A DNA stretch of 64,000 nt from a virus, in IMG/VR virus record IMGVR_UViG_3300024999_000048, positions 57,090 through 121,089 of that record. One strand, written 5' to 3'. Position 1 is the first letter of the stretch, and the number at the start of each line of letters is the position of its first letter. Positions 57,559-64,000 of the stretch are shown here, piece by piece. The translations under genes were made by a program, and so were the position numbers. Under the pieces are notes generated by a model. That model was given only the letters and a program-made list of their open reading frames with translations, ran no database searches and had not been told where the DNA came from.

Positions 57559-57647
57559 AAAACAAAAGAAAGTATAGAGTCCCTATTAAACGCGGATTAA
57601 GTCCACCTTCTTTCAATATATTTTCAAACTACTTGTGTTCTAAATAA
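57555..57647 (+). CDS. 30-residue basic peptide with AUA start
   Basis: A perfect AAGGAGG (57541-57547) lies seven bases before ATA 57555; the frame is closed upstream by TAA 57540. The peptide is basic (KNKRKYRVPIKRGLSPPSF) and ends NYLCSK. Its codons 18-22 form the left arm of the inverted repeat that covers the next gene's SD, so its translation could open or close that SD. Confidence 0.55.
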   Translation: MKNKRKYRVPIKRGLSPPSFNIFSNYLCSK

Positions 57648-57671
57648 TAAAATAAAAATATTGAAAGAAGG
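57606..57671 (+). promoter_or_regulatory. Perfect 14-bp inverted repeat masking the SD of the ssDNA-binding protein gene
   Basis: CCTTCTTTCAATAT (57606-57619) is exactly complementary to ATATTGAAAGAAGG (57658-57671). The right arm contains GAAAGAAGG, the SD of the gene at 57681; the left arm lies inside the AUA-started peptide ORF. Translation of that peptide would disrupt the stem, the layout of a translational attenuator. Confidence 0.65.
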
Positions 57672-57680
57672 AATTAAACA

Positions 57681-58586
57681 ATGACTGAAAACAATGCAAA
57701 TACACTACTTAGAGAAGCTGAAAACAAGGTGATTATCGAAGGAACAGTATCAGAAATCAATATTGAAGTAAAGCAAGTACAAGGCAAGGAAGCTATAACC
57801 GGAGAGGTCGTTATTCAAACAGAGGAAAACTCAATTCATACGGTTGATGTTTTCGCTTATAAATTGAAAAAAGATGGAAACGATAATTCAGTATTCAAGG
57901 GATTGACAACAATAATGGATGAGTACAAATCCATTGCAAAGGTAGGCAAAGAAGAAGCTGATAAAGTAAGAATTACTGGAGCAAAATTAGTGGTAAACGA
58001 TTATTACAATCCTGCTGGTGAGTTAAAGTCTTCTATTAAAATTAATACAAACTTTGTTAATAGGTTAAAACCTGGAGAAGAGTTTGAACCAAAAGCTGAG
58101 TTTGAGGTGGAAGTATTCATACATAAGATTAATGATGAAATAGATAAAAAAACTGGTGATTTAACAGGAAGAAAAATCATTAGTGGATTAGTTCCAATTT
58201 ACGATGGAAAAGTTGTTCCAATGGAGTTTATCGTAGCAGACAAAGAATATATTGATGCTGTAGACTCTATGTATGAAGCAGGTCAAACAATTAAAATTTT
58301 TGGCGACTTAATTAATACAGTATTTACAAATAAAAAAGTGACTGCGGTTGCAATTGGGAAACCAAAAGAAACTACAACTACTATTACAACAAGAGAAATG
58401 ATATTTACTGGTGGCACAGAGCCGTATATCGAAGACAGTCCCTTGTTGTTTAGTGTAGAGACTATCAAAAATGCAATGACCGTAAGAGCAGAGCATCTTG
58501 AAGAGTTAAAAAATAAAAAACCTAGTAGTTCTGGTGCAAAGACTGCATCTTCCACTCCCAAAAGTGGCAAAGATTTACCATTTTAA
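57681..58586 (+). CDS. Single-stranded DNA-binding protein-like, YorF-like
   Basis: 301 residues. Strand-rich halves suggest two OB folds (KVIIEGTVSEINIEVKQVQG; AEFEVEVFIHKINDEIDK). A flexible Ser/Lys/Thr linker ends in KDLPF, matching the acidic-hydrophobic C-terminal tip with which SSBs recruit partners. Position before a RecA-like ATPase matches SPbeta yorF-yorG. Its SD is inside an inverted repeat, so the protein is probably regulated at translation. Confidence 0.65.
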   Translation: MTENNANTLLREAENKVIIEGTVSEINIEVKQVQGKEAITGEVVIQTEENSIHTVDVFAYKLKKDGNDNSVFKGLTTIMDEYKSIAKVGKEEADKVRITGAKLVVNDYYNPAGELKSSIKINTNFVNRLKPGEEFEPKAEFEVEVFIHKINDEIDKKTGDLTGRKIISGLVPIYDGKVVPMEFIVADKEYIDAVDSMYEAGQTIKIFGDLINTVFTNKKVTAVAIGKPKETTTTITTREMIFTGGTEPYIEDSPLLFSVETIKNAMTVRAEHLEELKNKKPSSSGAKTASSTPKSGKDLPF

Positions 58587-58624
58587 AAGTTAAAAAATTG
58601 AATTAATTAGTGAATAAGATAATA

Positions 58625-58648
58625 AGGATAGGTGATGTCACCTATCCT
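58625..58648 (+). promoter_or_regulatory. 22-of-24 palindrome between replication genes
   Basis: AGGATAGGTGA (58625-58635) mirrors TCACCTATCCT (58638-58648) around TG. It lies 24 bases before the next start, with no U tract. It may be a DNA operator, a processing stem or a partial terminator inside the replication operon. Confidence 0.6.
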
Positions 58649-58672
58649 CCAAATTGAAAGGAGATTATTATA

Positions 58673-59653
58673 TTGGATATTTTTAACCCACAAGTATCAG
58701 TTGTTGCAAAAGGTTTAGAGGGAAAAACAATTATGGTTTATGGGGGCAACAATTTGGGCAAGACACTACAGGCAACAAGAATGAAAAAACCACTATATCT
58801 CCCATTTGAAAAAGGTTTGAATGCTATTTCAGGAGTTCCGCATGTTCCAATTAATTCATGGGCAGATTTTAAGAAATGGAATAAACAATTAACTAGCGTT
58901 GCTACTGTAGGTAAAGCAAGAGATTTATATTGTACTATTATCTTTGATGAAGTTGAGGCATCTGCAAAATACTGCCAAAAGTATATCAATAGTGTGTATG
59001 GTGTCTCTCGATTAAAAGATGGTAACGAAGGCTTTGGTTTATGGAAAGAATATGAAACTGAATATTGGACAGAGATTAATCAATTAACTGGTGCAGGATA
59101 CACGGTTATATTTATTGCACACAAAACCGAAAATAAAAACGGACTAACTCTTCCAAAAGGAGACAAGAGAGCATTAGAACCAATTATCGATAACTGTGAT
59201 ATTGTTGTATATCTAGAATCAAATGGTGTAGACGAAGATAAAAAAGTAATAAAATCATCTGGATATCTTGCTCAAACAGACACTTATTTTGCTAGAAGTA
59301 GATTTGATTACATTGATACGTATATCAAAGAATTTACAGCAGAAAATCTTGAAGAAGCTATTATTAAAGCGATTGAAAAACAAGAAGAGGCAGAAGGGAT
59401 TAAAGCAGTTTCTTTTCAAGAGCAAAAAACTACATTTGAATCAGAAGTGTTGGATTACGATCAATTAATGTCTGTCATTGGAGCAATTGGTGAGAAATTC
59501 ATTAACTCTGACAATGTTACTCAACTTGTAGAAATAGTAGAAAAATATCTTGGGAAGGGTAAAAAAGTAAGCGAATGTACTAAATTACAAGTAGAAGTCA
59601 TGTCTGTTATCTACGGCGATTTAGTAGACAAAGCAAACGAACTATCGCTATAG
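58673..59653 (+). CDS. RecA-like AAA ATPase (Sak4/YorG-like)
   Basis: 326 residues, TTG start after GAAAGGAG. Walker A GGNNLGKT at residues 24-31, Walker B in YCTIIFDEVE near residue 86, then a IFIAHKTE motif like phage AAA_24/Sak4 recombination ATPases. The second half is helical. Follows the SSB-like gene, an order typical for single-strand annealing or replication-recombination modules and for SPbeta yorG. Confidence 0.82.
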   Translation: MDIFNPQVSVVAKGLEGKTIMVYGGNNLGKTLQATRMKKPLYLPFEKGLNAISGVPHVPINSWADFKKWNKQLTSVATVGKARDLYCTIIFDEVEASAKYCQKYINSVYGVSRLKDGNEGFGLWKEYETEYWTEINQLTGAGYTVIFIAHKTENKNGLTLPKGDKRALEPIIDNCDIVVYLESNGVDEDKKVIKSSGYLAQTDTYFARSRFDYIDTYIKEFTAENLEEAIIKAIEKQEEAEGIKAVSFQEQKTTFESEVLDYDQLMSVIGAIGEKFINSDNVTQLVEIVEKYLGKGKKVSECTKLQVEVMSVIYGDLVDKANELSL

Positions 59654-59667
59654 TATAAACTTGAAGA

Positions 59668-59700
59668 GTGGGCAGGTATTAATATATTATGCCTGTCCAC
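59668..59700 (+). repeat. Intra-operon hairpin
   Basis: GTGGGCAGG (59668-59676) pairs with CCTGTCCAC (59692-59700), one G-U; inner bases extend the stem. It lies between two replication genes and precedes the SD GGAG of the next; not U-tailed. Possibly tunes relative expression. Confidence 0.5.
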
Positions 59701-59723
59701 TTAATGTATTGGAGTTGATTTCA

Positions 59724-60314
59724 ATGGGAAGAGGAAGACCATGTATATGTCCTTTTTGTAAAATGACTGTAAAAAAAGAAGATGCATTTGAATATAAAAA
59801 TAAATATTACCATGTAGATTGTTTCGGAGCAATGTCTAAGCAAACTACCAAAATAGAAAAAAATAAGCAAAAGCAACAAGTAGAAAAAGTAAAAGACAAA
59901 CTACAAAAGGAAACTCATATTCAACCCGAAGCAGAGATTTCTGATGAAGAAATACTAGCTAAAGATGCTCTGTTTAATTATTTAAAAAGTCTACTGAAGA
60001 TACCAAAACTTAATGTAAAAACATACAAACTATTAAAAGATTATTATAATACTTATAAATTTAGTTATAAAGGTATGCTGACTACGTTAAAATATTTTTA
60101 TGAATTGCAAAATAATCCTATTGTATCTGATTGTGTGGGAATTATTCCCTATACATATGCAGAAGCACATGAGTATGAACAAAGGAAAAATGAAATTATC
60201 AAGCAAGCAGATGGTTTAAATATGACTGAAGCAGTAATACCCAAAGTAGTTAAAATAAAAAAATATGTTGAAAATACAGACAGTAAATTAATTAATATTA
60301 ACGATTTGAGGTGA
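59724..60314 (+). CDS. Zinc-finger protein of the replication operon, YorH-like
   Basis: 196 residues from ATG 59724 (GGAG spacing). CICPFCKMTVKK then YYHVDC is a C-x2-C ... H-x2-C zinc finger in the first 35 residues. A lysine/glutamine-rich coiled region and a helical C-terminal domain follow. Located between the ATPase and helicase genes as SPbeta yorH is; possibly a helicase loader or primase cofactor (inference). Stop overlaps the helicase start. Confidence 0.6.
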   Translation: MGRGRPCICPFCKMTVKKEDAFEYKNKYYHVDCFGAMSKQTTKIEKNKQKQQVEKVKDKLQKETHIQPEAEISDEEILAKDALFNYLKSLLKIPKLNVKTYKLLKDYYNTYKFSYKGMLTTLKYFYELQNNPIVSDCVGIIPYTYAEAHEYEQRKNEIIKQADGLNMTEAVIPKVVKIKKYVENTDSKLININDLR

Positions 60315-61918
60315 ACACACTGAGTCTATCATGTAAGCGAAGCTACCTTCAAATACTAGGTTGTTTATTACAAAATCCTGAACTATTAAGTGATAGTAGA
60401 TACACTGTTGATAGAGATGATTTTGAAGAAATATTTCATAAGATGATTTTTGCTTCAATACACAATTTATATTTACAAGGCGTAAAGAGTATTGATTACA
60501 TAGCGATTGACAATTATTTATCTCCATATGAACTACAGTATAAAATATTTAACGAGAATAATGGAATGGATTATATTATCGAGTGCAAAGATAATAGCAA
60601 TCTTAATAATTTTGATTATTCTTATGAAAGAATGAAGAAATTCAGTTTGCTAAGAACTTTTATTGAACAAGGAATTGATATTGATGAAATTTACAATGAA
60701 ACAATTGTTGAACCAAAAGAACAAGAAAAAATGCAAGCAAAATTTGACAATTTGTCTGTTCAGGATATTTTTAACATAATTGAAAAAAAAGTTATAGATA
60801 TTAAAAATAAGCATTTAATGAACATAAACAATCAAGGTCAAAAAGCAGGAGAAGGGTTATATCAATTAAAAGAAAAATGCAAAGAAGCACCTGACATGGG
60901 TATTCCAATGGCAAGCAATATAATGAATACTATCGCAAGAGGAGCAAGATTAAAAAAGTTTTATCTAAGATCGGCACCAACTGGTTTGGGGAAAAGTCGT
61001 TTAGCAGCAGGAGACGCATGTAGTTATGCTGTACCTTACATATGGGATTTAAAAGAAAAGAAATGGATGTATAGAGGCGTATCAGAACCTACTCTCTATA
61101 TTACAACAGAATTAGAAATTGAAGAAGTACAAACGATGCTTGTGGCCTATACTAGTGGAGTTGAAGAGGATAAAATATTAGATGGTAAATACAAAGGAGA
61201 TGAAGAGGAAAGAGTAAATCAAGCAATAGAATTTATTGAACAATCTCCATTGTGGATTGAATATATGTCTGATTTTAATATTGAAGACATCGAAACAGTT
61301 ATAAGAAGATATCAAATTGAGAATAAAGTACAATATATATTATTTGATTATCTACATACATCCATGAAACTTATGGCTGAGATTGCAAACATATCTAAAG
61401 GTATGAAATTAAGAGAAGATCAAATATTATTAATGTTTTCAGACAGATTAAAAGCAATGTGTAATAAGTTTAATGTTCATATTGATAGTTCAACCCAAAC
61501 AACTGGTGAATACAAGAATGTAAAAGATGCTGACCAAAACGTACTTCGTGGAGCCAAGGCAATTGCTGATAAAATTGATCTTGGAATTGTAGCATTGGAG
61601 CCTACTGCTTCAGATTTAGACTCATTAAAACCCATACTATCAAAAGGAATATATCCTGTGCCCAACATGGTTTACCATATTTATAAAGTAAGGCGTGGCA
61701 AACTTTCAAGAGTGAAGTTGTGGTTGTATGTTAATCTTGGCAATATGCGATTGACGGAATTATTCCTTACAAATAATAAATACGAGGTTATTCCTGTTGA
61801 ATCTACAAAAATTGAAATGATTGATGCTATACTTGATGAACATTCAGTTGATGAGAAAGAACTAGTAATAGATAAGGAAGACGAAGAGAATTCAACTAAA
61901 GCCCTCTTTAGTTTTTAG
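60311..61918 (+). CDS. DnaB-like replicative helicase, YorI-like
   Basis: 535 residues, GTG start overlapping the preceding stop. The N-terminal helical domain (CLLQNPELLSDSRYTVDRDDFEEIFHKMIF) matches DnaB. Walker A APTGLGKS spans residues 222-229, with Walker B VQYILFDYLHT near residue 345 and a HIDSSTQTTGEYKN segment (DnaB-like Q loop). The C-terminal end is acidic. It unwinds phage DNA at the fork and works with the primase encoded 15 bases downstream. Confidence 0.87.
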   Translation: MNTLSLSCKRSYLQILGCLLQNPELLSDSRYTVDRDDFEEIFHKMIFASIHNLYLQGVKSIDYIAIDNYLSPYELQYKIFNENNGMDYIIECKDNSNLNNFDYSYERMKKFSLLRTFIEQGIDIDEIYNETIVEPKEQEKMQAKFDNLSVQDIFNIIEKKVIDIKNKHLMNINNQGQKAGEGLYQLKEKCKEAPDMGIPMASNIMNTIARGARLKKFYLRSAPTGLGKSRLAAGDACSYAVPYIWDLKEKKWMYRGVSEPTLYITTELEIEEVQTMLVAYTSGVEEDKILDGKYKGDEEERVNQAIEFIEQSPLWIEYMSDFNIEDIETVIRRYQIENKVQYILFDYLHTSMKLMAEIANISKGMKLREDQILLMFSDRLKAMCNKFNVHIDSSTQTTGEYKNVKDADQNVLRGAKAIADKIDLGIVALEPTASDLDSLKPILSKGIYPVPNMVYHIYKVRRGKLSRVKLWLYVNLGNMRLTELFLTNNKYEVIPVESTKIEMIDAILDEHSVDEKELVIDKEDEENSTKALFSF

Positions 61919-61933
61919 GGGGTGTGAATAATA

Positions 61934-63064
61934 ATGCTTGATAAAGAAAGAATCAAACAAGAATTAGATGAACAAGATATAATAATGCTCCTTAAAGATT
62001 TAGGTAGTGAAACTTCACATAGAGATAAAGACAACAATTTATTATTTCAAACTGTTTGTCACAACAGTAGTGGAGGATCATATAAATTACATTACTTTAA
62101 AGATAGTAAGACATTTCATTGTTATACTGCATGTAGTGATACTTTTGATGTTTATGAATTAGTAAGACGTTCTAAACTAAACCGAAATATTAAACTTAGT
62201 TTTTACGAATGTATCAAATATGTTGCTGCACTTACTAATAAGAATATCCATATGTCTTCAATATTCTCCAAACTTGATAAGGATTATATTATAGATGATT
62301 GGGATTGGATAAAGAAATATAAAAGGGTTTTAAAACCAATAGTAAAATTACCTGTAGTAAATAATACCGTCCTTGATGTATTTCAAGAAATATATTACCA
62401 ATCATGGATCGATGAAGGTATATCAATTAAAACAATGGAGAAGTATGGAATCAAATATTACATTAAAGATGATAAGATTGCAATTCCTCATTATGATATA
62501 AATAATAATTTAGTAGGCATTAGAGGTAGGGCATTAAGAGAGGATGATATATTAGCTAAAAAGAAATACATGCCTTTAATAGTAGAAAAACAGCAATATA
62601 ATCATCCATTGGCATTAAATTTATATGGGTTGAATCATACTCAAGAGGCCATAAAAAAAATAAAAAAAGTAATAATATTTGAGGGGGAAAAAAGTTGCCT
62701 TAAATGTGAGGATTTTTATGGTGAAAATAATTTTTCTGTTGCTGTATGTGGTATGTCAATCTCTCCACAACAAAGGAATATGATATTATCTCTTCAACCT
62801 AAAGAAATATTTATTGGATTTGATAAACAATTTAAGGACACCAATAGTAACGAAGCTTATAAATTTGCAGAAAAACTTCTTAAAATAGCAATGCCATTTA
62901 CACCATATTGTCAAGTATATATATTATGGGATGATGCAAATTTACTTGATCACAAAGATAGTCCATGTGACAAAGGAAAAGAAATTTTAGAGGTTTTAAT
63001 GAAACATAAATATGAAATAAAAACAAAAAATGGGGAGGAAGTTCAACCATGCAATATTTCGTAA
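61934..63064 (+). CDS. TOPRIM DNA primase, YorJ-like
   Basis: 376 residues. The N-terminal part resembles a CHC2-type zinc-binding domain (CHNSSGGSYKLHYFKDSKTFHCYTAC). The TOPRIM domain has E250-G-E-K in IFEGEKSCLKCEDF and FIGFDKQ for the acidic D-x-D-like site, with GIRGRAL before it. It makes RNA primers for the replicative helicase complex. Its end overlaps the next start by 16 bases. Confidence 0.87.
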   Translation: MLDKERIKQELDEQDIIMLLKDLGSETSHRDKDNNLLFQTVCHNSSGGSYKLHYFKDSKTFHCYTACSDTFDVYELVRRSKLNRNIKLSFYECIKYVAALTNKNIHMSSIFSKLDKDYIIDDWDWIKKYKRVLKPIVKLPVVNNTVLDVFQEIYYQSWIDEGISIKTMEKYGIKYYIKDDKIAIPHYDINNNLVGIRGRALREDDILAKKKYMPLIVEKQQYNHPLALNLYGLNHTQEAIKKIKKVIIFEGEKSCLKCEDFYGENNFSVAVCGMSISPQQRNMILSLQPKEIFIGFDKQFKDTNSNEAYKFAEKLLKIAMPFTPYCQVYILWDDANLLDHKDSPCDKGKEILEVLMKHKYEIKTKNGEEVQPCNIS

Positions 63065-64000
63065 GTGATTCAAAATTTAGTTACAGTAGGTTAGATTTAT
63101 TTGACCAATGTGCTTATAGATATAAGTTAAAATATATAGACGAGCATCATTCTGATAAATCAGCATTAGCATTAGAGCTTGGCACTTTAGGTCATATGGG
63201 AAAAGAAAAATGGGGACAATATTTAATTGATGACGAAGAGCCTGATTTTGGGTACATTCAAAAAATTATTGAAAATGGATTAGAGATACATAAGATAGAA
63301 ATTCTAAATGGTATAGAGGTAGAAAACGAAATTGAAGATATACTTGGAATTAAAGACATAAAGAAAAAATACTTTGATACTTATTCCGAAATATGCAATA
63401 AATCAGGAATGACATATGATGAAAAAATAAGTCTATATTTAGATCATTTAAAAACTATGCCGTTAGAAAATGGTTGGAGTGTATTAGCAGTAGAGAAAGG
63501 ATTTAGTTTTACGTATAAAAATAAATATACTATTCGCGGATTCATTGATAGGATTGATATTAACGAAAATGGAGATTTAAGAGTAGTTGATTATAAAACA
63601 TCTAAAGCAATATATCCAGATAATAAAGTAGTAACACCTTTACAAATGTTTATATACGCAATGGCATGTGAAAAATTATATGATAAATTACCAATCGAAT
63701 TTATTTATGACTTTATCTTCATAGGAGCGAAACAAAAAGCATGTACAAAAGGTTATTATAATAGAGGAGTAAAGAAACTAGATAAATTATTCGCTAAACT
63801 TGAAGAGTGTTTAGAAAAAGACGAATATATTCCAAAACCAACTCCTTTATGTTATTGGTGTGATTTTTCAAACAATACTCCATTGGCAGATAAAAACCTA
63901 AAACATTTATGTCCATATTATTCTTTATGGACACCTAATAATAAAACATTTGATGTAAATAAAAAATATGGTGAAAAGATTGAAATCAATAATGAAAGAG
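63049..64000 (+). CDS. RecB/AddB-like PD-(D/E)XK nuclease (runs off the window)
   Basis: ATG 63049 follows GGGGAGGA; the gene overlaps the primase and is open to the right edge (317 residues visible). SYSRLDLFDQCAYRYKLKYI is the classic RecB-nuclease opening, D167 in RGFIDRID and D181-x-K183 in VVDYKTSK are the catalytic motifs, and CYWCDF with a later LCPYY suggests an iron-sulfur cluster like AddB/Cas4. A ssDNA or dsDNA end-processing nuclease in the replication block. Confidence 0.85.
   Translation, partial: MQYFVSDSKFSYSRLDLFDQCAYRYKLKYIDEHHSDKSALALELGTLGHMGKEKWGQYLIDDEEPDFGYIQKIIENGLEIHKIEILNGIEVENEIEDILGIKDIKKKYFDTYSEICNKSGMTYDEKISLYLDHLKTMPLENGWSVLAVEKGFSFTYKNKYTIRGFIDRIDINENGDLRVVDYKTSKAIYPDNKVVTPLQMFIYAMACEKLYDKLPIEFIYDFIFIGAKQKACTKGYYNRGVKKLDKLFAKLEECLEKDEYIPKPTPLCYWCDFSNNTPLADKNLKHLCPYYSLWTPNNKTFDVNKKYGEKIEINNER

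Noticed and set aside
63081-63096. TTACAGTAGG resembling the recurrent hairpin core
   Set aside because: It lies inside the conserved SYSR motif of the RecB-like nuclease and has no stem.
1-64000. tRNA, rRNA, CRISPR array or insertion sequence
   Set aside because: No cloverleaf-like T-loop/CCA context, no regularly spaced repeats and no transposase were recognised by eye; a covariance search would be needed to exclude a divergent tRNA.

Overview
The window is AT-rich (roughly 30% GC by eye) and almost every gene lies on the + strand, packed head to tail behind strong Shine-Dalgarno sites. Many genes are tiny (20-120 codons) and often Cys-rich. This is the architecture of a large temperate phage or prophage of a Bacillales-type Firmicute. 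Two blocks resemble Bacillus phage SPbeta in gene order and length. One is a YopQ/YopR-like pair (13125-15493); YopR (MrpR) is the SPbeta master repressor. The other is a replication block (57681-63064) ordered like yorF-yorG-yorH-yorI-yorJ: OB-like ssDNA-binding protein, RecA-like ATPase, Zn protein, DnaB-like helicase, TOPRIM primase. The host genus cannot be fixed from the sequence.

Layout: (1) 1-4979, nucleotide and RNA metabolism: a partial protein, possibly a nucleotidyltransferase; a polynucleotide kinase fused to an HD domain; an RlmN-like radical SAM enzyme; and a Prs-like plus Nampt-like pair that looks like a phage NAD+ salvage or reconstitution (NARP1-type) cassette. (2) 5066-7158, small genes including peptidyl-tRNA hydrolase Pth2. 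(3) 7259-12921, a signalling island: a PemK/MazF-fold protein whose start codon lies in a 15-bp inverted repeat, an HNH homing-endonuclease-like gene, a DUF5317-like membrane protein, two paralogous 7-TM receptor-like proteins without kinase domains, an AgrD-type peptide, an HTH-PemK fusion and a complete AgrB peptidase. (4) 13125-15493, the YopQ/YopR-like pair behind tandem promoters. (5) 15612-38075, an accessory region with a secreted 3D-domain protein, a GHKL ATPase, an NAD-dependent DNA ligase, a DNA methyltransferase, a VbhA-like antitoxin and many small Zn-ribbon proteins. (6) 38102-42407, a palindrome-covered promoter, a lipoprotein, and a DUF6094-like methyltransferase with an SF2 helicase. 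(7) 42424-56565, more small genes and a TerY-like VWA/TerD/TerC module. (8) 56794-64000, the replication operon, ending in a RecB-like nuclease that runs off the window.

The most interesting reading is that an agr-type cyclic-peptide quorum system sits just upstream of the repressor-like pair, where SPbeta relatives carry the arbitrium peptide system (aimR-aimP-aimX). The agr genes are interleaved with a MazF-fold protein. Inference: this is a phage communication system built from agr parts, with receptor-like proteins that lack a histidine kinase and a PemK-type protein as candidate effector or regulator.

Other points: at least four genes, and probably six, appear to start at AUU or AUA behind strong Shine-Dalgarno sites. 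Five or six small genes are broken by frameshifts or in-frame stops while all long genes are intact. A stem-loop with a shared core recurs at three intergenic sites. One 30-residue hydrophobic peptide is the only supported gene on the - strand. No tRNA, rRNA, CRISPR array or insertion sequence was recognised.
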